Positions 11,851 through 23,585 of a stretch of 64,000 nucleotides of DNA are shown in pieces. The notes beneath the pieces were generated by a model. The model made no database searches, was not told the origin of the DNA, and worked only from the letters and a program-made list of their open reading frames with translations. The DNA is from Fragum whitleyi (Eukaryota > Mollusca > Bivalvia > Cardiida > Cardiidae), in contig OX411551.1 in NCBI GenBank assembly GCA_948146395.1, positions 63,135,346-63,199,345 of the forward strand, read 5' to 3'. Each line of letters begins with the position of its first letter. Position 1 is the stretch's first letter. Position numbers and translations under genes: made by a program.

Positions 11851-12128
11851 AGCCGCCGTGATAACGCAGTTGGTAGCGCGTCGGACTGTCAATCTAGAGG
11901 TCTCGGGTTCGATCTCCGACTTCGGCAATCAACATTTCCTACTATTTGTCTACAACCAATGGGTTGATAATCGTAAACCTATGTGGGATAGCAGCTGGAG
12001 GCTAGGTAATGATGTTACGGCTGTACTGGTGTGAGAAATACCAGGAATCCATTGTTAGGTGCTCAAGACGCCGCGATATGACTGCAATAATGTTAAAAAC
12101 GGTGTAAAACCCAGTTGAATCAAACAAA
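11851..12128 (+). mobile_element. tRNA-derived SINE, full length, 13-bp target duplication
   Basis: The head (11852-11927) folds like a tRNA, with an A box (GTTGGTAGCGCG), an anticodon-like GTC in CTGTCAA, and a B box (GGGTTCGATCT). The body then reads GATAATCGTAAACCTATG...GAGAAATACCAGGAATCCATTG, and the tail ends in AATCAAACAAA. The direct repeat CACATCTCGAAAA occurs at 11838-11850 and 12129-12141, the expected target-site duplication. Copies of the family also lie at 20005-20288 (-), 54875-58912 (- and interrupted) and a fragment near 16488 (+). It should be transcribed by RNA polymerase III and mobilised by a LINE. Confidence 0.9.
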
Positions 12129-12297
12129 CACATCTCGAAAATGATTATATGGGAAGGTAAAAAGATCACACTAGATAAAAAATACTGAAATAATAAAAAT
12201 AAACGATCTCTATGAACCTGCGCATGATTGAAACTTTTTGCACTTTCAATTTAGTCCCTGTTCGGCTGTTTAGTCGGATTAATTAACAATACTAGTA

Positions 12298-12736
12298 CAG
12301 TTAACAACATCGTAAAATTGACAACGTGAATGATTTTGGAATGATTTAGGAATGAATATGAATGAGTGTGTGGAGCGGGTTTTGAGTGATATTAATGGAA
12401 GGTAATCCCAGATCGCCAATTTTGTTCATGATGAACAAAATTAGCAATACTGATTACCTCCCTTTAATAAAAAAATGGATACACGGTTTATACATGGCTT
12501 CCTATCTCGTCAAGAACCTATGAGAAGCTAACAATTTTAAGTATGTCAGTGAAATCGCGATTTTTCTCTATAACAAAATTCATTTTGAATGACGTTGTTC
12601 ATTCTATATTTTTCAATGGGTTTGAGCGTTTTGAATGGTTTGAGTGAGTGGATGGAATGGATGAATGGAGTGCTGAGAGAGCGATTTAGAATAGTTTTGA
12701 TTGAGGTGAATGTCATTTTCACGATGTAACTAACTG
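12298..12736. mobile_element. MITE family A copy 1 (CAGTTA...AACATCGTGAAA ends)
   Basis: The left end is CAGTTAACAACATCGTAAAA and the right end is TTTTCACGATGTAACTAACTG. The interior has diagnostic blocks TTGAATGGTTTGAGTGAG and GGAATGGATGAATGGAG, and a near-palindromic centre around TTTTGTTCATGATGAACAAA. Length is about 439 bases. The family inserts at TA (best seen at 25181-25806), so mobilisation by a Tc1/mariner-like transposase is plausible but inferred. No coding capacity. Confidence 0.8.
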
Positions 12737-12959
12737 GACATGCATACTTTATTGAGAACATGAAGATGATTTGATTCATTACTATCGTCTTATTTCTTGT
12801 TTACAAACTCGCTTGATCTACAAGGCTTCTTAAAGATATCTAATCATGATCGCGTAAACATGCTCATCTTTGTTCCTGATTCATACATTGTATCAAAGAA
12901 TACGCCTGTCGCCCTCTGCTTTTTGAGAAACAAAAACTTCCGATTAATTTTTAAAGGGG

Positions 12960-13080
12960 CGTGGACGTTTTTTTTTTTTTTTTTTTTTTTAAATTTTATT
13001 GGCCAGTTCAAACTGAGATTTTATTTATTTATTCTTTCTTTCCTTTTGATTTCTTTCTTTTCATTGCTTCATACATAAAA
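12960..13080. other. T-rich low-complexity tract
   Basis: A T-run of about 21 bases near 12970-12990 is followed by TTTATTT and TTCTTTC repeats to about 13070. The rest of 12737-13276 shows no gene. Confidence 0.6.
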
Positions 13081-13276
13081 TTAAATCATCTCTAAAACTT
13101 GCCTTTTTTAGTTTTATAGATGAGGAATTCGTTTCTCATTCCCTCTTGAAGCCTACTTTGTGCATAATAACATAATTGTGTTAGACATAATTTTGACAGA
13201 ACGTCCAGTCTTTCTAAAAAAAGAATGCCCGTCTTTTAATCGGAATAAAACAGGATACATGTAAATACCGAACGTA

Positions 13277-13706
13277 CAGTTAGTTACATAGTGAAATTGA
13301 CATTCACCCCAATCAAAACTATTCTTAATCGCTCACTCAGCACTCCATTCATTCATTCCAAACACCCACCCAAACCAATCAAAAAAGCTATAACCAATTA
13401 GAGAATATAGAATCAACAACGTCATTCAAAATAAATTTTGATAGAGAAAAATCTCGACTGACACGTTTCAAATTTGTTAGCGTCTCATTGGTTCTTGACG
13501 AGATAGGAAGCCATGTATTTGTGTTTGCATTTTTTATTAAAGGGGAGTAATCAATATCGCAAATTTTGTTCATCATGAACAAAATTTGCGATATGGGATT
13601 AACTCCCATTAATATCACCCAAAACTCGCTCCACACACTCATTCAATTTCATTCCTAAATAATTCCAAAATCATTCACCTTGTCAATTTCACGATGTTGT
13701 TAACTG
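13277..13706. mobile_element. MITE family A copy 2
   Basis: It starts CAGTTAGTTACATAGTGAAA after TA and ends TTTCACGATGTTGTTAACTG. The central palindrome is ATTTTGTTCATCATGAACAA. It lies in the opposite arrangement to copy 1, only about 540 bases away, so the two form a large inverted pair. Length 430 bases. Confidence 0.85.
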
Positions 13707-14506
13707 TTGGGTGGTCATTTTGGACAGGTAACAATTACTAAAGCAGCAACCAGACACGTAAAACCCTAGTCTGATGTAGATAGTTTTGAGGGTTGATGAA
13801 GGTAGGATGTTATCTATGTGTGTGATGGATTGTTTGGTTTGGATCAGAATCACTTTCTATGTGACTTAAGGTTATGTTAGTTTAAGGATTCCGCCGTATC
13901 CATAGAGTCTGGGTCCATTTAAACCACTGAGTTTATTTTGAAACACTTAAGTACACACACGTTAGAGTAACGTATAAGAGATTCGCAGTCAAACTAAATA
14001 ATGCTATTAACAGAAAACTGAATATTCGCATGTGGTCAGACTCCACCCGATTTTCGGCCTTCTTATTTCTTTATAAAATTGCTTAACTTTCGACAACACT
14101 GTTTTTATATGTAACGTCATAACTGCTCCATCTTCATTCATAGACCTCTGTTTAAAATTTTAAATACCCGGGTTTATTAGGGTCTAGTCTTGGGCTATTC
14201 AAGGCAGAGTAAACGCATCGTTTTTTTCAGGACAGCTAGTTTGGGTACGCACTGCTCTTCCGGAAAAGAAATCGTGCACAAAAAAGATCGAACCAAACGT
14301 TATATTAAAGAAGAAATGCAAAACTAGTAAAAATTCAATTACATTTGCACGTGGATCAATGTTCTCCATTTCAAAATGCCGTTTTTAAGCCGTACTATTT
14401 TTTTTTTCTTAATGATCTACTTTTACGAGTGATGTCACTCCATGTAGATTTTCTGCTCTGGTACCTTGAATTGTAGTTCACTGAAGTTGCAAATCATTTT
14501 GCCTTT
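13707..14506. other. No gene recognised
   Basis: Unique-looking AT-rich sequence with no open frame of note, no splice-bounded exon and no clear repeat. Confidence 0.5.
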
Positions 14507-15330
14507 ATTTCTTTTATACTTTTCGGTGGAATATCTAAAAATAACTGTAAATTATCACTTGATAAAGTCACCGCATAACCATTGAAAATATCAAAAAGTT
14601 ATACCACGCTTTCGTTCATTTCCCCATATCTGACGTTATCTAAGCGGAGCCCAATAAGTGACATCATCATGAATGGTGCATAGTAATCCCATGCAAAATG
14701 ACGCGCTTGATAGATAATTCGTCCTGACATTTTCACATTTTGTCTCATTATATTAAAGAAACAGAATAATCGCTTGTTTTTCGAGTAAGATCGACTAGCA
14801 TTTTACTTCGTGAACAATTAAAGCTATATTTTCACTCGTGAACTATATTTTTGTTGTTCACTCAATGAAATATATAGAGGATAATCGTTTGTTTCAGTGT
14901 AAGATCGATTTATATTTCATTGAGTGACCAACAAAAGCAATTTTTTCACGAGTGGCAGAGCAACGAGTGAAAATATAGCTTTTGTTTTTCACGAAATGAA
15001 ATATTTATCGATCTTACACGAAAAACAAACGATTATCTATTTCTTTAATGCAAAAATGAGACAAAATTTTACCTTTCTAGGACATATTTTCGTAAAGCGC
15101 GTCATTTTGCGCGTGATTGCTATGCAACGTTCATTGTGATGTCACTTATTTCGCCCCGCATAGATGACGTCAGATAGGATGAAATGCACCAAAGCAGGGT
15201 TTTAGTTTTTGATAATTTCACTGCTTTTGCGGTGAGATTATCAAGTGATAATTTACCGTTCTTTCTCGATAAACCACCGAAAAGCATTAAAGAAGAATCG
15301 ATCTTACACTGAAATATCCTCTATAGAATA
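14507..15330. mobile_element. Large foldback element (arms about 300 bases) with repeated sub-unit
   Basis: The left arm from about 14519 (CTTTTCGGTGG...AAATTATCACTTGATAA) is the inverted partner of the right arm ending about 15284 (TTATCAAGTGATAATTTACC...CCACCGAAAAG). A smaller unit containing GATAATCGTTTGTTT and GTAAGATCGA recurs near 14770, 14880, 15005 (inverted) and 15300. The centre holds ACGAGTGAAAATATAGCT and its partner. No open frame is credible, so it is a non-autonomous foldback element, possibly two copies stacked. Confidence 0.7.
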
Positions 15331-15509
15331 CTTCGACATTCTTTAATAAAATAAATATTGTCAGTAGCCGACCAAAACCCCTTAACTATTGCTTTATTTA
15401 GACAGTAGTAACGAAATTTTTGTCGCACAACAAGGATACACAAGAGTAACTGGCAGCAGACATTTTTCTTTCCAAGTGTAAAGAACTGATACATAAATAC
15501 TATACCGAT

Positions 15510-15531
15510 TTTTAACGGGGGGGGGGGGGGG
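15510..15531 (+). repeat. G homopolymer run
   Basis: An uninterrupted run of about 12 G follows TTTTTAAC. It is a simple repeat with no other signal. Confidence 0.7.
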
Positions 15532-16480
15532 CAGCAATCTTTTCTTAAAAAGTATGCCGCATTTGGTATTCAAATCAAGGACATAAGGATTTGAAAAAAG
15601 GGCTAGTATTCGATCTAATAGCTTTCACAACGTGACACCATGACAACGCGAAAATTTCTTGGTCTCTGATTGGTCGATTTATCACCTGAAGCGGACGACA
15701 ATTCGCAAATGTTGATACAGTTTGTATCGTCTGCTTCCGACAGCAAAAATTTTAACAGTCGGATAATCTGTTTACATCAGTTTTAAAGAATTTTAAAAGA
15801 TACTGGGATTTAGAAAGAATTAGAGCAAATTAAACCTGTATTAATCAAAGCACTGAACGTACTGATGGTGAACGAATCTGTCGGCATTCTAAAGTTATAT
15901 ATTGAATTCGTTGAGAAAAGAGAAATTATAAATATAAAAACTAATCAAGGGAAAAAGTCTCGTCAAAATTCTAAATTCAAAGAATGAGAAAGAGAGGAAA
16001 AGAAAGGTAGAGAGAGTGACAGACAGAGACAGACCGATAGACTGAGAGCGATAAGCCTAGAGAAAAGAAAACAGGCAACTATAGTGTCTAGACTAATGAT
16101 TCTTTTCTTAACTCAAAAAATAGCAGGCAGAAAGGTAATTCAATTTCCACATGCGGAACCCATATTGTAGCAGATTAAACAGCAGTCTTTCTGCATTTTG
16201 ACTTTTAAGCGTTATCCGCTATGGCTCTGGTACGACCTGAATGCCCCCTCTCCCCCTATCCTCTGAATTAAAAGACCGCTGTTTCGTAATTGTAATTACA
16301 GGGTTTTGGTCTCTTTCGGTAATATTCAGTCTCGTGAAAGAATAATCATCTGATGCCATTGCGTAAAAATGAATTAAAAAACAACAAAAAAAAAACAAAC
16401 AATTAGATGAAATCTATGTAGGAAGGCATTTTGTTCAGCTAATGAATTGTCAAAATATAGTCGTTGTTTAAATTCTATTG
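15532..16480. other. No gene recognised; purine-rich tract inside
   Basis: A GA-rich stretch (about 15980-16060, GAGAAAGAGAGGAAAAGAAA and GACAGACAGAGACAGACC) is the only distinct feature. No exon or RNA gene could be supported. Confidence 0.5.
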
Positions 16481-16487
16481 CTCCTAC

Positions 16488-16620
16488 CAAACGGCAGATA
16501 ATCGTAAACCTAAGAGGGTAGGAGATGGCAGCTACGTACGGATGTATGCTCATTATAGTTCTGGTGCGAGAAATACCAATTTCCATATTAAGGTAAAGAT
16601 GCTCTAGTCCACAGGCGATT
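16488..16620 (+). mobile_element. SINE body fragment (same family as 11851-12128)
   Basis: GATAATCGTAAACCTAAGAG and GGTGCGAGAAATACCAATTT match the body of the full-length SINE in the same order. The tRNA head and tail are missing, so this is an old truncated copy. Confidence 0.65.
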
Positions 16621-19180
16621 GATTCACAATCCAAGTTTCGTTTTCTGTAATATTTTACATACTTCCGGTAAAACAAATAGATGAATGATTGTATTGAGGA
16701 AATTCTAGAGCCATCCGAGGGATAGAAGCGCTACTATACAGTTGTAGTTACTATGTCAAGTACTTTGAAAAAAAATCCATTCGATGTTAAAATTTGAAAT
16801 TAGGTCTATCGTGTTGGGATATTTGTTCATTTGATTCTTTTATTTATTTATCTATTCACGACATTCATATATTAACAGTAAATCGTACCGAGATTGCTAT
16901 ATCCCCTGTTTTCCGGCCTTGTTTGAAACGAAAAAAAAAAAACAAAACAAAAAAAAAACAGGAAATTGGATTTGGGTAATATGATACAAAAATACCCGTA
17001 ACCGAAGATATTTACATTACACAAGTATGCAACAACAAGCCTTAAGATAAAAACGGGATTTAAGCAAGAGGTGTAAATTTGGTAGTTGAGAACATAAGTT
17101 GTCTAGTAATGGTTTAAATTTTATTTCATATCAAGGTTGGTCACGGTCAAGTGGTGCGTGTTTATGTTTCAATGAGAATTTAGACGCGCCCTCCCTAATA
17201 AACGCGCTCCCACATAAATACGATTCCCAGGCCCTTGACTATACGACCAACAGCATCCAACCGTCCATGGTCCGTGGTGAAAAATCCGGTCTCGAATTTA
17301 AATTCAAAAACTGCTACTCAACGACGTAATGTTCATTAGATTGTGGGTTAACTATCTTAAATTCCTATCAGGATAAGGCTGGTTGCGTCATTAAAAGATC
17401 GTTCAACATCTGAAAAACTAGCGCGTCCTAAATCGCGCAGTCTTCCCGAAGTGCGAAAGGTTAAAATTTAACACAAAATTAAAACTATTTCTCGTTATTC
17501 TTCATAAGTCACATACGAACAAAATCCCCTTTCATTGTTACGAAAATATTTCTGAAATCATTTCACCTTCTGCAAATATACAAAATATCCGAGTCAAATG
17601 ATTAAATCCTAGTCACAATTCATACTGTTAAAATAGGAAAAACCCCGTAAAATCTCGTGTGTGACTTATTTCAAAAGCGACGTCGCCGCTTGCAAGAATC
17701 TGGGGACTTCAAAGGGTGCCGACACGCGGTGACCCAGCTAGCTCCAGACGTTTTGTGTTTTCACTACGAAACACTTCCGTTTCATGTACCGGGTGCATTT
17801 ACACATCACGAAATTTTAGGATTTAATACAGGATTATTTATTTCATACGTGAATAGGTAATGATTTATTAGACCGCTTTGTCCATCGGTAGCGGAACATT
17901 GAATATTGCATCGTCTGGAACTTCCTACCTTGTACAAATAATAACAATAATAATTATCTCGGCTTCTGCTAACACAATCACTTGCTTTTGAAAGCTGCAA
18001 TTAATGGTCGAGGGTGACCGTATTTCGATAGATGACTTAAAATGACAGAATTACAATTCATTAGCTAACATTTTATTTTATTTTTTAAATCTATAGCCTT
18101 AATAGATAAATTGAAAAGCGTATTGGGTAGCGTACGTATTTCAATCGATAATTACGAAATTGTTAACGGTTTGCTTCTCTTTGGTACCAAAATACGTAAT
18201 TTTTTTTTAATTAAGTAAAAGAGTCTGAAATAATAGCGCCCCACGACGTTTTGCATCGCGCTCGGGCGCGTTTAATAGGAGAAATACGACAGGAACATTC
18301 CATTCGTTTGTAAACTTGACCTTTCGTAACTTATAAGCAAAGACTTCATTCATAAGAAGGCAGGTATAATCGTAGTAGGTCATCACGTGGGATATGGCCA
18401 ATCAGGGGTGTGTAGAAGTTCAAGAGTTCACGACCTCAATAAACACACATTTCCGGCAAATTACTACAAGTTGCAATAGCGAAGGTTTAAATCAAAAACA
18501 TAGTATCTGTCTATACAGTGTATAGACACAACCTTTGTTTTTGCTCTCAACTCTCGACAATCTTACGCCGATCAAAAATTCGCTTGTATAGACATTCCAA
18601 GATATTTTTGTGTTTTTAAAGGGTAATTTTCATTATCTTCACTTGATGAAGAATGCTAGAATCATGCATTTCACGATACAAGTAGTGATTTTGTAGAAAG
18701 AAGTATCTAGAGATACTAAATTGAATCTAAAGAGGTACTGCTTTATTCAAAACCTATTAAGATCCTACAGGATTTTCCATACACGGTATATAACACTGGT
18801 GAACGAAAATTTCGTTCACCAAAAACCTTGTTTGTTTAATCTTTTGATGAAGTGGATCTCAGATAAGTTAATACAAACGGCTCAGGAAATGTGTTTTGAG
18901 CCAAATAAACTCGTTTTACATCAAATACGAGGATTTGAGGGCTTCTGTTTATTTCATTGTCGTAGGCGACAAAACTTAAGTAAAAAATGTTTTTCACGTC
19001 ATCTTTAGTCATAATTAACCCAAATTAATATACGGCGAGAGACTTAAACGAAAAAAAGGCACACATATAAATAATTATTTTCAAATTTTCTTCAACTTAA
19101 AATTTTAAAGCATTTTACGGTTTCAAGAAACTTAATATAACTATTGAGCTTAGGAAGAGTAATAAGCTACGTGTAGATTT
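16621..19180. other. No gene recognised
   Basis: Short open frames only. An A-rich tract lies at about 16930-16961, and a short palindrome GGTGAACGAAAATTTCGTTC lies near 18800. I saw no conserved motif or convincing splice-bounded exon. Confidence 0.45.
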
Positions 19181-19185
19181 ATGTC

Positions 19186-19416
19186 TGAACCATTTCCTGT
19201 TCAATCCCTGGTTTTTACGTCCCTAAGATTTTGTAATTGAGAAAATGTTGTAGAAAAAGAGGAAATTGTTTGTGACAAACAATTTCTTCTTTTTCTACAT
19301 AATTTTCTACCCTACTGAATGGTTATTTTTCAAATTAAATCCACTTTCAATTTTCGTCTGCAAAACCATTGAATTTAGACAGGTCCATAATTTTGTAAAA
19401 CAGGAAAGTGTTAAAC
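19186..19416. mobile_element. piggyBac-type MITE family C, copy 1 (worn left end)
   Basis: The interior has GAAATTGTTTGTGACAAACA (palindromic centre), then TTATTTTTCAAATTAAATCC, TTTTCGTCTGCAAAACC and TTTTGTAAAACAGGAAAG before TTAA. It matches the better copy at 27200-27426. The left end has drifted (CCATTTCCTGTTCAATCCC). Confidence 0.75.
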
Positions 19417-19753
19417 CACTGGAACATAAACAAAAACTTCGACTTGTCGGCCTCGCCGACGTTTCTTTGTGGAATCGGCGGTAAAATTCGGCGACAAATC
19501 GGTACATCGGCTTATTCATTAGTAATTTTTTCAGAGACCGACGACACGTCGGCGAGTTTTAATTTCAAGTCAAAAACTATCGACTAGTAGGCGACGTCTT
19601 TTAGATTTGTGGAAGTCGATATCATTCGTATTCTTTTGGTATCAAAGAAATAGAACAACATCATCAACCCAGTTTTTACATTGATCTTAGAGTTGCAAAT
19701 TGCCAAGCCAACAATAACAAATGGCCCCATTTGAAATTGCAGCCTTGTGTTAC

Positions 19754-19888
19754 CTCTTTCGGCGTATTGAGGTAAAGGAAAGGTTGTCACTGTACCTAAT
19801 GGTTGAGCTGAGCTACTCGATGAAAGAGGCATATTTGTTGAAGCTGGATGCATTTCTGTCGTAGGTGTCCTTGTTGTTTCCGGCGTTT
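19754..19888 (-). CDS. Candidate internal exon encoding a Ser/Thr/Pro-rich linker
   Basis: On the minus strand, acceptor TTTACATACATAG precedes 135 bases, followed by donor GTAACA. The exon is exactly 45 codons, phase 1 at both ends, and open. It would encode a Thr/Ser/Pro-rich segment (PETTRTPTTEMHPAS, then PLSSSSSAQPLG) ending about FPLPQYAER. Symmetric phase 1-1 exons of this composition are common as extracellular mucin-like linkers in animal membrane proteins. No neighbouring exons were found in the window, the acceptor has a weak pyrimidine tract, and no homolog is recognised, so this is a candidate only. Confidence 0.3.
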
Positions 19889-20004
19889 CTATGTATGTAA
19901 ATGACAGCATTATGATAAAAGGATCAACATGAAATGAATGTAGACTTTAAATTCAGTTTGATGCAATTCTCTGAATTCTTGGTAATTCGTAGTACATCGG
20001 GATT

Positions 20005-20288
20005 GATTGATTGGAGTTTTACGCCGCTGTCAACATTATTTCAGTTATATCGCGGCGGCTGGAGCACATAACAATGGATTCCTGGTATTTCTCTCACCAG
20101 TACAACCATCACATCCTTTCCTAGCCCACAGCTGCTATCTGCATAGGTCTACGATTATGAACCCATTGGTGAACCCATTGGTGAGAGTCAAATAGTCGGA
20201 AAGAATGAGTGCCGCCGTCGGGGATCGAACCCGGGACCTCTAGATTGAGATTCCGACGCGCTACCAACTGTGCTTTGATGGCGGCTCC
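20005..20288 (-). mobile_element. tRNA-derived SINE, full length, 15-bp target duplication
   Basis: Read on the minus strand, the head has A box GTTGGTAGCGCG and B box GGGTTCGATCC. The body ends with GCGGCGTAAAACTCC and an AATCAATCAATC tail. Direct repeats TAGTACATCGGGATT flank it at 19990-20004 and 20289-20303. This intact copy shows what the interrupted copy at 54875-58912 looked like before the LTR insertion. Confidence 0.93.
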
Positions 20289-20303
20289 TAGTACATCGGG
20301 ATT

Positions 20304-20960
20304 ATATCGTAACTGATCGTACTTCAGTTGTGTAAATCGGTGTGGCTTGAGCTGCTAGTCGCGTATCTCTTCGTAGTTCATCCGCAAGTATCGGGGCTAA
20401 TCTTAGTACATTGGCGTTATAAGGATGTCTTCGCCGAAGAAGGCACGCCGATTCTTGCTCCGAAAAATAATAATAATAACCACGATTTGCCTGCTATGAA
20501 CAACACCGAGCCACACCACACGATTCATTTTTTCGTAAGAAGTTTAGGCCCGGCACGATTTTTGAAAGAGCAGGGGAGGTGTCAATCAACAACCCTTTTG
20601 TAGTCTAATATTTTCTTTTCACTTGGATATTTAATCAAAATTGCATTATTATTAAAAGAAACCTCTCAATTCGTAAGTTTGAACTCGCTGTGCAGATATC
20701 CTAAACCTGTGACTGGGCTTCAATGTATTATCTTAGTTGTCTGAGCAGGGACCAAATTACTTGAAATAAAAAGAAGTTCTTCCAGTGAAACTGCAAAGTG
20801 TTATTGTCACTAGTGACGATATCAAATTTCCTCACACTCGGAAACCCAAGATTTCACTGCAAGAAATGAAATAAAAGGGTATCTCTGATGGCTGTATGTT
20901 ATGGAAGACAACGTTGACTTTGTGAGAATAATTCACCCCATCGTGGTATTCTACGTTATT
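20304..20960. other. No gene recognised
   Basis: An open frame at 20328-20603 lacks an ATG and has no recognisable domain. The stretch is otherwise AT-rich and featureless. Confidence 0.45.
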
Positions 20961-20966
20961 ATTCAA

Positions 20967-21295
20967 CTGACCGGGCGTGGTTTAGCCGTGACGTTATAAG
21001 GCTAGTTTACTGTTCAAAAGTTTGGGTTCTACAAGAGTAAGTCGACCATTGTCGTGAACGCTTGTTAATAATTATATCTTAATACCAAAAAAGAAACACG
21101 TGCCAAATGAAAATGGACACATTTCATCGTTGGGTTACCAAATCTTCGTAACTTCAGCTTATGAGGGTTTGGTGCCAACCCTCTATTAAAGGAAAGTTTA
21201 TCATCAATTAAATTGAGTTATTGTAAGTGAAAGCTGATACACCTATACCTTAAATACAACGAACAGATACTTAGATTCCGCTCTGCCAGGACAAT
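20967..21295. mobile_element. Foldback element family G, copy 1
   Basis: It starts with GGGCGTGGTTTAGCCGTGACG and ends GATTCCGCTCTGCCAGGAC. In between are TTTCATCGTTGGGTTACCAA and CTTCAGCTTATGAGGGTTTGG. The same blocks in the same order make the copy at 53308-53662, where the ends are clearer inverted repeats. Confidence 0.7.
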
Positions 21296-21299
21296 ATTC

Positions 21300-23185
21300 T
21301 TGAATTATATATTTTGGTACGTTTTATCGCCTCTGCTTCCGATGAAACGTGGATAAACAATAAAAATATGCTAAGTAGCAATTGAATTCGTATCGAATCT
21401 ATAAGTCATTCTCTCTTATAACCATATGACCACAATTTGGAATTGACAAAAAAACTTTAATAGTCAAATCTAAGGTCTGTGTATCAAGGGGAAGAACCAG
21501 TCTATTAATCGGCAAAAGTTTATCTCATTCAAATTATCTCCCTTTTTCCATTACCTTTTGAATTATACTTTTATGAAACGGAGAATCACCACAATTCAAC
21601 AATTCCAATAAATGTTTTTTACGCCCCTGAAAGAGAAGCCGTGGCTTAAATTCACTGATACTTTTGTATTTCTGACAGTTGCTTGTTTTTCTGAACATCT
21701 TACGAGCATTTTTTGCGTAAGTCAAAAATTAAAGTTGCTCCTACAGTAGTAACTAAATGTGGAACTCTGTCATGCATCATCTCATTAGAATTGTCGTCTT
21801 TAGAAGTTTCCAATGAAATATTGCATGGTAGGATCTAACAATGAATGAAAACACCAGGTACGATTTGCAAGTTTGACTTTCGATAATTTTTTTTCGAAAG
21901 AAGTTTAGTAAAACGGGTTACTGGATAGACTCGGCTTCCCTTAAGAGTCATGTCCACTCATTATGTCTAGTGGTTTATTCACGTTAGTATCCTTTAAAGG
22001 AGTTAAAAGACTTTGGTTCCTATTGCGTATCTTGTCAAGTGACTAGAGTAGCTAAATCCCGTGACCCACATCTAACCAACACGGGACATTTTACGCCACA
22101 GCCACAAGTAGGGCGAGTTTATTGCGGATTTTACTGCGTTTTGTTTTTCAAATTATAACATGCCAAAAAAAGATATCCATAGATGATCGGAAAACACTAA
22201 AGGAATTTTCCAAGCTGTTTGACCGAAGTACCACCAGAAGCCGAATTACCTAAAATTGACCCCCAAATTACTACACTTATGTCCGAGGTATCTCCAGTTT
22301 ACGGAAACGCCCGAGCGTTTATCCGAGTGGGGTACGGTTCGAGAATGACCGTGTATTGGTAGGGTATGACATCAAGCCGATCACACACGATTCAACACGA
22401 CCAATTCTCGACCAGCTCGATCTTGCACCAGAATTTACACGATCGCTTACTGAACGATTCTCGATCATTTTCTACTCGATCGTACGTGGGTATCATTGAA
22501 ATGACAAAAATTCTATGATAGGGATGAGTGTATTTTTCACTGCATTTTTTTGGAGTATAAGTGTAATTGCTTAATCACATGGCAAATTACGCCGGGCGTT
22601 ATGTTTAAGCCATGTGCCAAGGTAATTGATTTTTTTGCCATGATTTATGCCAACTTATTCTGCATTTTAAAATGGAATCGGCCTGAAAGGGATTAGTTGA
22701 AAGGGTTACTTAGTGGTCTTCGTCGGCTCGCTGTAAATGGTGGCTCAGAATCAGAACTGCATGCTTGCAATAAAAAAGTATTTCGAAATATCCTAATTTC
22801 TTATTGATATACAGTGTAATTGAAAAGTTGGGTTGTGGAAGGAGGCGAGAGTTTTCGAATTCCTCCAAAACTTGACTTGCAGATCGAAGTCGGGGGTTTC
22901 CCGAAAGACCTATTGCATGATTTAAAAAAGATGCAATGGATTTCCCCACGTGATGCGATTTAAACCAATCAAAATTCTTCATTTTATTGGATAGCAATTC
23001 TTTGGGTTTAAAGACCAACCACACGCTCGATCGTCCAGACCATCCCCGATTATACATGCCGACCAAGCTCGCTCGGTACTCGATCGCTTAATCGTACTGA
23101 TCGAGTTGATCTGGGCCCGAGGTTAAAAAACTTTTCTCAGGCTTAACTAAGAATTTCCTCAAACTTTAAATTTAAATAGAGTATG
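21300..23185. other. No gene recognised
   Basis: The region holds CGATC-rich stretches (22380-22500 and 23020-23110) that may bound a repeat. An open frame of 118 codons (22710-23066, -) has no recognisable motif. No exon or RNA gene is supported. Confidence 0.4.
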
Positions 23186-23188
23186 AAA

Positions 23189-23246
23189 ATAAAAGATAAT
23201 ATTAATAAGTTGTTATTTATAACAACTTATTAATATTATCTTTTAT
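23189..23246. repeat. Perfect palindrome, 27-base arms, 4-base loop
   Basis: AAAAGATAATATTAATAAGT and on to TTGTTA pairs with its exact reverse complement across a TTTA loop. A perfect A/T-only stem is typical of a very young foldback or a cruciform-prone site. No homologous copy was seen in the window. Confidence 0.9.
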
Positions 23247-23449
23247 GTTAATGGATAAAAATGAGTTTTAAAACATAATTAGAATTTTAATCTCAAATTG
23301 AAATTTGGGGAAATTTTGAATTGAGAATGAGAAAAGTGTATTACCATCGACAATCGGAACATAGCATAAGCTTTAGTTCTTTGAGTTTTGACTTAAGCAT
23401 ATGCTTAGAACATGATTAAAATGACCTGTTAGTTTTTAATCAGCCCTGT

Positions 23450-23585
23450 TTTCAGTATGTAAAAACGTTTCGCGAGCGCTTTGAGATGATACCCCGCTTT
23501 GCACGTGCACATACGTGCAAAGCGAGGTATCATTTCGAAAGCGCTTCGCTAACGTTCTCATCCTGAACGCAGAGCCGATCAGGGA
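23450..23585. mobile_element. Foldback element family F, copy 1
   Basis: The core GATACCCCGCTTTGCACGTG and its inverted partner CACGTATGTGC...GCGAGGTATC are followed by GCGCTTCGCTAACG and TCATCCTGAACGCAGAGCCG. Related copies lie at 23998-24145 and 59570-59766, with fragments near 46150 and 46810. Confidence 0.7.

Noticed and set aside
11852..11927. tRNA-Asp-like gene
   Set aside because: It is the head of a SINE with body, tail and target duplication; same for the tRNA-like segments near 20215-20288 and 58850-58911.
20328..20603. 91-codon open frame with hydrophobic start
   Set aside because: Lacks an ATG and continues directly from a SINE target repeat; no motif.
22710..23066. 118-codon minus-strand open frame
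   Set aside because: No recognised domain, and it lies in CGATC-rich repeat-like sequence; probably chance.
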